Shown here one piece after another: positions 47,143-55,424 of a DNA stretch of 64,000 nt. Both the position numbers and the translations under genes were made by a program. Numbering within the stretch: position 1 is the first letter of the stretch; every line of letters starts with the position of its first letter. Source of the DNA: Ilumatobacteraceae bacterium (GTDB lineage Bacteria; Actinomycetota; Acidimicrobiia; Acidimicrobiales; Ilumatobacteraceae); NCBI GenBank assembly GCA_022843125.1, contig JALHOG010000007.1:48099-112098 (forward strand), given 5' to 3'. The notes beneath the pieces were generated by a model, which was given only the letters and a program-made list of their open reading frames with translations, was not told the origin of the DNA and did not search any database.

Positions 47143-49248
47143 GTGATCGATTCCGCCATCGCATCCGAATCCCGCGACACGTTCCCGCGCCAGCACGCCC
47201 GCACCCAGCGCTTCACCCTCGGGGAACCCCGCGATCTGGTGGTCAGCCCCGACGGTCACCGCGTGGTGTTCGCCCGCAGCCGTGGGGGCTCCGACCCGGT
47301 CAACTGCCTCTGGGTCACCGACGTCGGGAAGGGCCGTGAGGATCTCGTCGCCGACCCGGCCGAACTGCTCGGCGGTGCGCTCACCGACGACCTCCCGCCC
47401 GAGGAGCGAGCCCGGCGCGAGCGGGCCCGCGAGGGGGCCAGCGGTGTGACGACCTTTGCGACCGACCAGGCGGTCACGGTGGCTGCGTTCGCCCTCGCCG
47501 GACGGCTGTTCGGCGCCGGTCTGCTCACGAGACGCTCCCGGGAGATCCCGGTGCCGGGTCCGGTGTTCGACCCGCGTCCCGATCCGCTCGGGAGGCGCAT
47601 CGCGTATGTCAGCGGGCGTGAGCTGCGCGTCGCCGAGCTCGACGGTTCGTGGCGCACGGTCGTCGCCGAGCCGGGCGATCCGGACACCGTCTCGTGGGGC
47701 AGCGCCGACTTCATCGCGGCAGAAGAAATGAACCGGCAGCGGGGGTACTGGTGGAGCCCGACCGGGCATGCGATCGCTGCGTGCCGGGTCGACGTGGCGA
47801 GCGTGCCCGTGTGGCACATCGCCAACCCCGCCGATCCCGGCCAGCCACCCGCAGCCATCCGGTATCCGGCGGCCGGAACCACGAACCCAGAGGTCACCCT
47901 CCACGTGTGCCCGCTCGACGGCGAGGCCCCGATCGAGGTGGTGTGGGATCGCGTTCGCTACCCGTACCTCGCCAAGGTGAACTGGACCGCGCACGGCCTG
48001 ACCCTGGTGGTGCAGTCGCGCGACCAGCGCGACCTGCAGATGCTGCACGCCGAACCCGACACCGGTACCACGACGATCGTCTTCGAGGATCACGACGACG
48101 CGTGGGTGGAACTCGTGCCGGGCACGGGAGCGATGGTCGCACCGGACACCGTCGTGATGTGCGCCGACCGCGACGGCAGCCGGCGGCTGCTCGTCGGCGG
48201 CGAGGTGGTCTCCCCCGCCGATGTGCAGGTGCGTGCCGTCGTCTCGGCCGACGCAGAGCGAGTGATCGTGACCGGCAACCCCGTCGACGACGCATCGGTC
48301 CAGCACGTCTACCGCTGGACCCCTTCGGGGTTCGAGGCGCTGACGGCCGGCCTCGGCATCAACACCGCCGTGGCGAGCGGAGGGCTGATCGCGATCCGTT
48401 CGGCGACGATCGCCGAACCGGGGGGCCGCTGGCGCCTCGCGGACGGCTACCAGCTCCGGCACGAGGCCGAGCGGCCGCTCGTGCGTCCCAACGTGACGTT
48501 CGCGATCCACACTGCGGACGTCCCAGCCACGGCCGTGCTGCTCCCCCACGATCACGACGGCTCACCGCTGCCGGTGCTGCTCGACCCGTACGGCGGGCCG
48601 CACGCGCAGCGCGTCGTGCGTAGCCACAACGCCCACCTCACCTCCCAATGGTTCGCCGATCAGGGCTTCGCCGTCGTCGTCGCGGACGGGCGTGGCACGC
48701 CGGGTCGCGGCACCGCATACGAGCGCGCCGTCCATCACGACCTCGCGGTCGGGGTGCTCGACGACCAGGTGGCCGCGCTCCGTGCCGCCGCCGAACGGCA
48801 CCCCGAGCTCGACCTCGGCCGCGTCGCGATCCGCGGTTGGAGCTTCGGTGGCTACCTCGCTGCGCTCGCAGTGCTGCGCCGCCCCGACGTGTTCCATGCG
48901 GCGATCGCTGGTGCGCCGGTCACCGAGTGGCGGCTCTACGACACGCACTACACCGAGCGCTACCTCGGCGACCCGACCGAGCAGCCGGATGTCTACGACG
49001 CCAACTCGCTGCTCCCGCTCGCCGTCGACCTGCGCCGGCCGCTGCTCCTCGTGCACGGGCTCGCCGATGACAACGTCGTGGCCGCGCACTCGCTTCAGTT
49101 GTCACAGGCACTGCTCGCAGCCGGCAAGCCGCACGAACTCCTCGCGCTCGTGGGGGTCACCCACATGACTCCGCAGGAGGTCGTCGCGGAGAACCTGCTG
49201 CTCCACCAGCTCGACTTCCTGCGCCGATCGTTGGATCTCGGCAGCTGA
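47143..49248 (+). CDS. S9B dipeptidyl-peptidase IV-like serine peptidase
   Basis: The 701-residue protein has a DPP-IV N-terminal beta propeller to about residue 440. It includes the double-Glu segment AAEEMNRQRGYWWSP that anchors the substrate N-terminus. The peptidase domain has the nucleophile Ser in RGWSFGGYLA, Asp in LVHGLADDNV and His in GVTHMTP. It probably releases N-terminal dipeptides. There is no signal peptide, so it is likely cytoplasmic. The start is set by the TAACGT box. Confidence 0.88.
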   Translation: MIDSAIASESRDTFPRQHARTQRFTLGEPRDLVVSPDGHRVVFARSRGGSDPVNCLWVTDVGKGREDLVADPAELLGGALTDDLPPEERARRERAREGASGVTTFATDQAVTVAAFALAGRLFGAGLLTRRSREIPVPGPVFDPRPDPLGRRIAYVSGRELRVAELDGSWRTVVAEPGDPDTVSWGSADFIAAEEMNRQRGYWWSPTGHAIAACRVDVASVPVWHIANPADPGQPPAAIRYPAAGTTNPEVTLHVCPLDGEAPIEVVWDRVRYPYLAKVNWTAHGLTLVVQSRDQRDLQMLHAEPDTGTTTIVFEDHDDAWVELVPGTGAMVAPDTVVMCADRDGSRRLLVGGEVVSPADVQVRAVVSADAERVIVTGNPVDDASVQHVYRWTPSGFEALTAGLGINTAVASGGLIAIRSATIAEPGGRWRLADGYQLRHEAERPLVRPNVTFAIHTADVPATAVLLPHDHDGSPLPVLLDPYGGPHAQRVVRSHNAHLTSQWFADQGFAVVVADGRGTPGRGTAYERAVHHDLAVGVLDDQVAALRAAAERHPELDLGRVAIRGWSFGGYLAALAVLRRPDVFHAAIAGAPVTEWRLYDTHYTERYLGDPTEQPDVYDANSLLPLAVDLRRPLLLVHGLADDNVVAAHSLQLSQALLAAGKPHELLALVGVTHMTPQEVVAENLLLHQLDFLRRSLDLGS

Positions 49249-49302
49249 GGGCCGGACCGACGGCCGGACCGGCCGAGGCGGGCCGGCGCTGCCCGCGAGG
49301 GC

Positions 49303-49308
49303 TACGGT
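49303..49308 (+). promoter_or_regulatory. -10 box (TACGGT), leaderless start
   Basis: TACGGT ends 7 nt before the GTG at 49316. The GTG at 49307 overlaps the box, which argues against it. Confidence 0.45.
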
Positions 49309-49315
49309 GGAGATC

Positions 49316-49711
49316 GTGAACGAACAGCTCGCCGAGTTCTACCGGGGCGTCGCCATCCACGCCACCGCCGACAGCGAGCACACGGCCGCGCTCGAACTGC
49401 TCGCCCTCGTGATGGCCGCCGACCGCAGTCTGTCGCAGGTCGAGATCGACACCATCCGCGAGATCTCCGACGACTGGCGCGACGGCGACTTCACGTTCGA
49501 CAAGTACGTCGGACCCGCGATCGTGCGTGCCCAGGATGCGATCACGAAGGGCGAGGTGAGCGAACTGATCGACGACATCGATCAGCGCGTCGTCAGCCAC
49601 GTCCTGCGCAAGGCGTTGTTCTCGGCAGCACGCGAGGTCGCCGGCGTCGACGACGCCCTCAGTGCCGAAGAGGGCAGCATCCTCGCCGAGGTCGCCGTCC
49701 GCTTCGGCTGA
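49316..49711 (+). CDS. TerB-like domain protein
   Basis: The 131-residue all-helical protein resembles the TerB/DjlA N-terminal fold. The hallmark is ALVMAADRSLSQVEIDTIRE, followed later by a second acidic loop (VDDALSAEEGSILAEVAVRF). These loops bind metal in the family. It has no signal or membrane segment. It stands alone with no tellurite-resistance genes, so a stress role is only a guess. Confidence 0.7.
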   Translation: MNEQLAEFYRGVAIHATADSEHTAALELLALVMAADRSLSQVEIDTIREISDDWRDGDFTFDKYVGPAIVRAQDAITKGEVSELIDDIDQRVVSHVLRKALFSAAREVAGVDDALSAEEGSILAEVAVRFG

Positions 49712-49749
49712 GCTCCGGGGAGCGCGAGACCGTCGTCAGAGGCGGACGC

Positions 49750-50106
49750 TCAGCGTTCGAGCGCAATCAGGATCGCGAGCGCGAGTGACGTCGCCGTGAA
49801 GGCGATCGTCGCACGGCCGACCAATCGAGCTGCGGTCGGGTGCACCGGGCTGTCGCCGGCACGGAGCGGTCCGTGGAGATCGTCGTAGTGGCGCCCGCTC
49901 CACACGAGCAGGACCCCGCCGAACACGACAGTCAGCAACCCGAACCCGGCGAACGTCCAGTGCAGGGTCTCGGCGGCGTACCGGGCGAGCAGCACGCCAC
50001 CCACCATCGACGAGATCGCCGTGCGCTCCCATGCGAGCGCCGTGCGCTCGTGCTGGAGCCCCTCGTCGAACACGCGGTTGGGACGCTCGACCGCCCGCCG
50101 GATCAC
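49750..50106 (-). CDS. DUF202-family membrane protein (first)
   Basis: The 118-residue protein has the DUF202 N-terminal motif ERTALAWERTAISSMVGG and three membrane segments. It starts with GTG overlapping the stop of the next DUF202 gene (50103-50106). The pair resembles the yidG/yidH arrangement of enterobacteria. Function is unknown. Confidence 0.82.
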   Translation of the reverse strand: MIRRAVERPNRVFDEGLQHERTALAWERTAISSMVGGVLLARYAAETLHWTFAGFGLLTVVFGGVLLVWSGRHYDDLHGPLRAGDSPVHPTAARLVGRATIAFTATSLALAILIALER

Positions 50107-50465
50107 GACACGTCCACCACGAACAGCACTGCTGCAGTGAGGGCCACGAGGGCGACGCCGATCGCCATCAGCAGCGGGAGCCGCGACGGCGGGAGCGGCT
50201 CGTCGAGACGCATCGCGCGCTCGTTGAGCGCCCATCGCCGATACGACGTCCACGCAGTCAGCACGCTGAGCGTGAGGAGCCCGATCCCGAGCACCTCCTC
50301 GCCCGGGAAGTCGTTCAGGATCGTGACTGCGCCGAGCCCGCCGGCCGCAAGCGCCAGTGCCGTGCGGATCCATGCGAGGAAGGTGCGCTCGTTCGCCAGC
50401 GTGAAGCGGTAGTCGGGGTCGTCACCGACCGACCGCGGATCGCCGGGGAACCACGGCCGATTCAC
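50103..50465 (-). CDS. DUF202-family membrane protein (YidH-like)
   Basis: The 120-residue protein has the YidH signature NERTFLAWIRTALALAAGG and three membrane helices. It is encoded between hisC and the first DUF202 gene with 4-base overlaps on both sides, so all three are translationally coupled. Function is unknown. Confidence 0.85.
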   Translation of the reverse strand: MNRPWFPGDPRSVGDDPDYRFTLANERTFLAWIRTALALAAGGLGAVTILNDFPGEEVLGIGLLTLSVLTAWTSYRRWALNERAMRLDEPLPPSRLPLLMAIGVALVALTAAVLFVVDVS

Positions 50466-51556
50466 GGGCGCGCGACCTCGTGCAGGGTCGCGAGGAAGCG
50501 GTCGTTCTGCTCGGGCGTCCCGATCGTGACGCGGATGCCCTCGCCGGAGAACGGCCTGATCACGACGCCGCGCTTCTCGAGCTCGTACGCGATGTCATCG
50601 GCACGTGCGCCGAGCGAGAGGTAGACGAAGTTGGTCTGGTGGTTGGGCAGCTCCCACCCGTCGGCTGCGAGTTCCACCTCGACGCGGGCGCGCTCGGCGA
50701 GAATCGCCTGCACCTGCTGGGCGATCACGTCCTCGTGCTCGAGCGCTGCCAGCGCTGCCGCCTGCGCCAACGCATTCACGGCGAACGGCACCAGGGTCTT
50801 GTCGACATCGGTGATGACGTCGGGGTGCCCGACCGCGTACCCGATGCGCAGGCCGGCGAGCGCATGCGCCTTGGAGAACGTGCGCATGACGAGCACGTTC
50901 GGGTGGCGCGGGACGACCTCGGTGATCGGATCGCCGAAACCCGGGTCGAGGAACTCGCGGTACGCCTCGTCGACCACGACCATCACGTCGCCGGGGATCG
51001 CCTCGACGAGGGTGGTGATCTCCTTCGTCGTCATCGCCACGCCGGTCGGGTTGTTGGGCGTCGAGAGGAACACGACGCGGGTGCGGGGGGTGACCGAGTC
51101 GATCAGCCGGTCGATGTCGAACCCGAGATCGGGGGCGAGCGGGATCTGGACCGACTCGGCCCCGGCGAGCGCCGTGTAGATCGGGTAGGCCTCGAACGAC
51201 CGCCACGGGTAGAGCGCCTCGTCGCCGTCGTCGAGGTAGGTGAGCGCCACCTGCTGCAGGAGCCCGACCGAGCCGTTGCCGACGGTCACCCGCTCGACGT
51301 CGACACCAAGGCGTGTGGCGAGCGCCTGGCGCACAGCGCCGGCGCGGTGGTCGGCGTAGCGGTTGAGGCCCCGGGCTGCGTCGCACACCGCCTGCACGAT
51401 TGCGTCGAGCGGCTCGCTCGGGTTCTCGTTCGATGCCAGCTTGATCGCGTTCTCGATGCCGTGCTCGGCTTCGGCCTGCTTGGCGCCCTTGCCGGGCCGA
51501 TAGGCGGGGAGGTCGGCGACGACGCGCCGGGGACGGCCGATGTGCTGCTCGCTCAC
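50462..51556 (-). CDS. hisC: Histidinol-phosphate aminotransferase (or aromatic aminotransferase)
   Basis: The 364-residue fold-type I PLP enzyme has KLASNENPSEP, the STPNNPTG loop, VVDEAYREF and the PLP Lys in RTFSKAHALAGLRIGYA. In actinobacteria HisC and the aromatic aminotransferase Pat are close relatives, so the substrate may be histidinol phosphate or phenylpyruvate. No other his genes are near. GTG 51556 is supported by a TACGGT box. Confidence 0.88.
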   Translation of the reverse strand: MSEQHIGRPRRVVADLPAYRPGKGAKQAEAEHGIENAIKLASNENPSEPLDAIVQAVCDAARGLNRYADHRAGAVRQALATRLGVDVERVTVGNGSVGLLQQVALTYLDDGDEALYPWRSFEAYPIYTALAGAESVQIPLAPDLGFDIDRLIDSVTPRTRVVFLSTPNNPTGVAMTTKEITTLVEAIPGDVMVVVDEAYREFLDPGFGDPITEVVPRHPNVLVMRTFSKAHALAGLRIGYAVGHPDVITDVDKTLVPFAVNALAQAAALAALEHEDVIAQQVQAILAERARVEVELAADGWELPNHQTNFVYLSLGARADDIAYELEKRGVVIRPFSGEGIRVTIGTPEQNDRFLATLHEVARP

Positions 51557-51563
51557 GGCCCGC

Positions 51564-51569
51564 ACCGTA
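51564..51569 (-). promoter_or_regulatory. -10 box (TACGGT) of hisC
   Basis: On the minus strand TACGGT ends 7 nt before the GTG at 51556. Confidence 0.45.
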
Positions 51570-51615
51570 ACCGGCCGCCCACCCCTCGGCTCCGATCGTC
51601 CGCGGGGTCGACTGG

Positions 51616-51621
51616 TACGGT
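51616..51621 (+). promoter_or_regulatory. -10 box (TACGGT), leaderless start
   Basis: TACGGT ends 8 nt before the ATG at 51630. It is divergent from the hisC box 47 bases away. Confidence 0.45.
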
Positions 51622-51629
51622 CCGCGGCG

Positions 51630-52436
51630 ATGGCAGCAGGTGACGACATCGCGGCCGACCTCGTCGCCGAGCAGGGAGCGCTCGACGCGGTCGTGGCCCC
51701 ACTCGACGCGGTGGGCTGGGCCACGTCGACGCCGAGCCCCGGCTGGACCGTCGCCGACCAGATCGCCCACCTGACCTACTTCGACACGACCGCCGCGCTC
51801 TCGCTGCGAGACACCGACGCGTTCATCGCCCATCGCGCCGAGTTGATCGCTCTGTTCGCCGACCCGGCGGCCGTCGACGGAGCGACCCTCGGGCGGTTCC
51901 GCCCCATGCCGCCTGCCGATCTCCTGATCGAATGGCGATCGCGCCGCGACGACCTGGCCGACGCGGCACGAAGCGTCGCTTCCGACGCCCGCATCGAGTG
52001 GTACGGGCCATCGATGAGCCTTCGCTCTTTCCTCACCGCACGCCTGATGGAGGTGTGGGCGCACGGGCAGGACATCGTCGACGCGGTCGGCGCCGAGCGT
52101 GCCGCCACCGATCGCCTCCGCCACGTCGCACAGCTCGGGGTGATCACGAGGGGCTGGAGCTATCGAAACCGCGGACGCGAGGCACCTGCCGACGCCGTCC
52201 GCGTCGCCCTCACCGCACCGTCCGGCGCCGAGTGGACCTGGGGTGACGAAACGGCCGCCGCAACAATCAGCGGGCCGGCGCTCGACTTCTGCCTCGTCGT
52301 CACCCAACGCCGCCACGTCGACGACACCGCGCTCGCCACGACCGGCCACGCGGCCCGCGAGTGGATGGAGATCGCCCAGGCGTTCGCCGGAACACCCACC
52401 GATGGGCCCGCCCGACTTCCAGGAGGTTCCGCATGA
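51630..52436 (+). CDS. TIGR03084-family metal-binding protein (DinB/MDMPI fold)
   Basis: The 268-residue protein has a DinB/mycothiol-dependent maleylpyruvate isomerase-like N-terminal domain. Candidate metal ligands are His in TVADQIAHLTYFD and His in MEVWAHGQDIVDAVG. The C-terminal half matches the TIGR03084 pattern (TRGWSYRNRGREAP; SGPALDFCLVVTQRRH). The reaction is unknown; some relatives use mycothiol. It overlaps the next gene by ATGA. Confidence 0.85.
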   Translation: MAAGDDIAADLVAEQGALDAVVAPLDAVGWATSTPSPGWTVADQIAHLTYFDTTAALSLRDTDAFIAHRAELIALFADPAAVDGATLGRFRPMPPADLLIEWRSRRDDLADAARSVASDARIEWYGPSMSLRSFLTARLMEVWAHGQDIVDAVGAERAATDRLRHVAQLGVITRGWSYRNRGREAPADAVRVALTAPSGAEWTWGDETAAATISGPALDFCLVVTQRRHVDDTALATTGHAAREWMEIAQAFAGTPTDGPARLPGGSA

Positions 52437-53572
52437 AGACCGCGATCACCGAGATGTTCGGCATCGACGTGCCGATCGTCGCGTTCACACATTGCCGCGA
52501 CGTGGTGGCCGCCGTCTCCAAGGCCGGCGGCATGGGCGTGCTCGGCGCGGTCGGTCACAGCGACGCACAGCTGGAGATCGACCTCGACTGGATCGAGGCC
52601 GAGATCGGCGACCGCCCCTACGGCGTCGACCTGATCGTGCCGGCGAAGTACGCCGGGTCCGACGAGGGTGGCCTCACCATCCACGACCTCGTCGCGATGA
52701 TCCCCGACGCGCATCGTCAGTTCGTCGACGACATCCTCACGCGCTACGGCGTCCCCGAGCTCCCGGGCGACGCCGGGCGCGGCGGGCTCGTCGGCGGCAG
52801 CGACGCGGCTCCCTTCTCCGCCAATCGCGCCGATCCCCAGCTCGACATCGCGCTCGCCCACGACCCGGTGTTCGTCGTGAACGCGCTCGGCCCGCCGCCG
52901 GCGCACATGATCGAGCTGGTGCACGGCGCCGGCCGCAAGGTCGGCGCGTTGGCCGGGGCTGCGCAGCACGCCGAGCGGCACGTCAACGCGGGCGTCGACG
53001 TGATCATCGCCCAGGGCGGCGAGGCGGGCGGACACACCGGCGAGATCGGCACGATGGTGCTGATCCCCGAGATCGTCGACGTCGTCGGCGACATCCCGGT
53101 GCTCGGCGCAGGCGGCATCGGTCGCGGACGCCAGATGGCGGCGGCGATGGCGCTCGGCGCCGAGGGCGTGTGGTGCGGTTCGGTGTGGCTCACCACCGAG
53201 GAGGCCGAAACCCATCCGACGGTCAAGCAGAAGTTCCTCGCGGCCCGATCGAGCGACACGATTCGGTCCAAGTCCCGCACCGGAAAGCCGGCCCGTCAGC
53301 TCAAGACGGCGTGGACCGAGGAGTGGGAGCGCCCAGACACCCCCGACCCGCTCGGTATGCCACTGCAGCCGATCCTCGTCGACCAGGCGATCCGCCGGAT
53401 CGACCGCGCCGCCCACCAGCCCGGCACCGGCGCCGAGCAACTCGCCAACTACTTCGTCGGCCAGATCGTCGGAGCGATGAACGAGTCCAAGCCGGCGTCA
53501 CGCGTGGTCTACGAGATGATCGAGGAGTTCATCGAGAGCGTCGACCGCCTCAACCAGCAGATGCAGTCCTGA
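52433..53572 (+). CDS. Nitronate monooxygenase family flavoprotein
   Basis: The 379-residue FMN-dependent TIM barrel has VIIAQGGEAGGHTG with the catalytic His, and VLGAGGIGRGRQMAAAMALG for phosphate of FMN. It belongs to the NPD/NMO group that oxidizes nitronates, though many members have other substrates. The ATG has an AGGAGG at 52421-52426. Coupling to the TIGR03084 gene suggests they act in one pathway. A hairpin follows the stop. Confidence 0.86.
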   Translation: MKTAITEMFGIDVPIVAFTHCRDVVAAVSKAGGMGVLGAVGHSDAQLEIDLDWIEAEIGDRPYGVDLIVPAKYAGSDEGGLTIHDLVAMIPDAHRQFVDDILTRYGVPELPGDAGRGGLVGGSDAAPFSANRADPQLDIALAHDPVFVVNALGPPPAHMIELVHGAGRKVGALAGAAQHAERHVNAGVDVIIAQGGEAGGHTGEIGTMVLIPEIVDVVGDIPVLGAGGIGRGRQMAAAMALGAEGVWCGSVWLTTEEAETHPTVKQKFLAARSSDTIRSKSRTGKPARQLKTAWTEEWERPDTPDPLGMPLQPILVDQAIRRIDRAAHQPGTGAEQLANYFVGQIVGAMNESKPASRVVYEMIEEFIESVDRLNQQMQS

Positions 53573-53588
53573 TCCGTCACATCCGCAC

Positions 53589-53621
53589 GAGTGATCACGC
53601 GCTCAGAGCACGTGATCACTC
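53589..53621. terminator. Bidirectional hairpin between converging genes
   Basis: GAGTGATCACG / CGTGATCACTC is a perfect 11-bp stem with an 11-nt loop, starting 16 bases after the nitronate monooxygenase stop. The stop codon of the gene at 53603 lies in the loop. Confidence 0.6.
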
Positions 53622-53812
53622 CCACCGGCTCGGGGGCGGATCGAGCGGCGCCAAGGGATGAGGGCCAGCCCGATCAGCAGCGCAGCGAGCGCCAGCCACC
53701 AGGCGCCACCGGTGACGAGATCGGGGGCTCTCCGCAGCATGACTGCGACTGCGAGCACGATGACGATGAGGCCGAGGGCGGCCGAGATCAGATCGAGGGG
53801 GTGGCGCTTCAC
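53603..53812 (-). CDS. Small two-helix membrane protein
   Basis: The 69-residue protein has two hydrophobic segments (DLISAALGLIVIVLAVAVML; WWLALAALLIGLALIPW) and charged ends. Its GTG overlaps the stop of the PspC-type gene, so it belongs to that operon. Similar short hydrophobic proteins follow PspC genes in actinobacteria, but I cannot name a function. Confidence 0.72.
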   Translation of the reverse strand: MKRHPLDLISAALGLIVIVLAVAVMLRRAPDLVTGGAWWLALAALLIGLALIPWRRSIRPRAGGSDHVL

Positions 53813-55341
53813 GGGCGGGCTCCAGTGGTCGTCGGGGCGTTCGGTGCGATCGCCGGTAACGGGTCGGCTGCTGCCACCGATGCCCGGATCGCCATCAGGT
53901 CGACCACGCGTCCGTCGGGCGTGAGCAGCAGGCTCCTCGGGAGCAGCCGGAACTCCCCCAGCGACGTCAGCAGCACGTACGCGGCCCCCGCCCCCTCGGC
54001 AGACGGCGCACCGGTCCACTCCTCGAGCGGCACAGCGTCACCGGCGACGACCCGGTCATCGGGGTCGACCACGACCTCGGCGTTGCCGAGCACGATCCAG
54101 CCGTCAGCGGTGGCGGAAACGTAGGGGTCGATGGCGACCAGGTCGCCCTCGATCGGCGAGTCCGGCACGTCGATGCCCGGCGGCAAGGTCGCCACCGCCG
54201 CGAGTGGGGCGTCATCCGAGTACGCCTGGTAGACGACGACGTCGCCGATGCCGACCCACGCGTCGACGACCACCCGTCCGTCGCCGCCGGCGCCCGCGTT
54301 CAGGGTGACCACGTCCGCAGCCGCGCTGCCGTCGAGCTCGGTCTGGCCGTGATCGGTCCGACCGCGGACCTCGACCTCGACCTCGGTGGTGTCGACCTGG
54401 ACGTAGACGGTGCCGATCGCCGTACGGGCGTCGATCACGACTTCCTGCGACGGCGCCAGTCGCGAGTCGACCTGCACGTAAACGTCGCCGATCCCCGTCC
54501 GGACCTGCTGCGCCGACGAGTCATCCGGCGAGAGGTACACGTACCGGTCCCCCAGGGGGCCGTCGCCGAGCGGGATGCCGAGCCTGGCGAACTCGCCGGC
54601 CACGAGCCCGGTGGCCGCGAAGGCAACAGCAGGCAGGACGAGCCAACGGGCGCGGCCGACGACCATGCCGGCGAGCAAGCCCACACCGCAGACGAGCGCT
54701 GCTGCGCCGAGCCACTGCTCGGGATGGAACCGGCCGCCGTTGCCGTCGTCCACGAGCGCTCCGACCGCGGCAACCACGATCGCGATGCCGACCGTCGCCC
54801 TGCCGAGCACCGAGGGCTCGCGCGGCGGGCGCGGAGGCTTCGCGACCGTGACCCGCTCGGGTCGCCGGGCACGGCGGACGGGCCGCGCCGCGCTCGACCC
54901 GCCGTCAGGCAACGGTGCGGGCGGGGCGAGTGGGCGTCTCGGTTGCCACAGGACCACGGCGAGACCGGCGAGCAGCAGCACGACCGCGGGCCAGCCCGTC
55001 ATCGCTCTCACCCCTGAGAGCAGCAGCATGACGGGGATCCCGACCACGAGCATCGTCCCGGCCGCCACCCGCACCAGGCCCCACCCCATCGCCGGGGCGA
55101 TCACCAACGACAGCCACAGGCCGGCGTAGAGCACCACCCCGACACCGCCGACGAGGGTCAGCAGCACGAACGCGAGCCGGAACACGAGCGGATCGACACC
55201 CAACTGCCGCCCCAGGTACGACGCGACGCCGCCTGCGATGCCGGTGTCGACATCGGGCTCGTGCTCGTGCTCGGGCTCGGGCTCGCTGTCGTCGATGTCG
55301 TCGACGATGGAGCGGGGCGAAGGGGGCAGCGCTGTGTCCAC
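53809..55341 (-). CDS. PspC-domain membrane protein with outer beta domain
   Basis: The 510-residue protein has an N-terminal PspC domain (GIAGGVASYLGRQLGVDPLV, then FVLLTLVGGVGVVLYAGLW), several more membrane helices to about residue 290, and a C-terminal region that looks like repeated beta strands (TGIGDVYVQVDSRLAP; AIGTVYVQVDTTEVEVEVRG; GIGDVVVYQ). It is divergent from a PspC-containing histidine kinase, a known actinobacterial arrangement for envelope-stress sensing. GTG 55341 is supported by a TACCGT box. Confidence 0.83.
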   Translation of the reverse strand: MDTALPPSPRSIVDDIDDSEPEPEHEHEPDVDTGIAGGVASYLGRQLGVDPLVFRLAFVLLTLVGGVGVVLYAGLWLSLVIAPAMGWGLVRVAAGTMLVVGIPVMLLLSGVRAMTGWPAVVLLLAGLAVVLWQPRRPLAPPAPLPDGGSSAARPVRRARRPERVTVAKPPRPPREPSVLGRATVGIAIVVAAVGALVDDGNGGRFHPEQWLGAAALVCGVGLLAGMVVGRARWLVLPAVAFAATGLVAGEFARLGIPLGDGPLGDRYVYLSPDDSSAQQVRTGIGDVYVQVDSRLAPSQEVVIDARTAIGTVYVQVDTTEVEVEVRGRTDHGQTELDGSAAADVVTLNAGAGGDGRVVVDAWVGIGDVVVYQAYSDDAPLAAVATLPPGIDVPDSPIEGDLVAIDPYVSATADGWIVLGNAEVVVDPDDRVVAGDAVPLEEWTGAPSAEGAGAAYVLLTSLGEFRLLPRSLLLTPDGRVVDLMAIRASVAAADPLPAIAPNAPTTTGARP

Positions 55342-55348
55342 GACGCCG

Positions 55349-55354
55349 ACGGTA
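55349..55354 (-). promoter_or_regulatory. -10 box (TACCGT) of the PspC gene
   Basis: On the minus strand TACCGT ends 7 nt before the GTG at 55341. Confidence 0.45.
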
Positions 55355-55424
55355 CGGACCTGCCGGTCGCCCGAACATCCGGGATGACCCTGATTCGGTC
55401 CCTGCCCGGCCAGGGTCCCCACCG

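Noticed and set aside
49250..49272. GGCCGGACCG direct repeat and small GC palindrome after the DPP-IV-like gene.
   Set aside because: Short and expected by chance in such GC-rich sequence; not strong enough to call a terminator.
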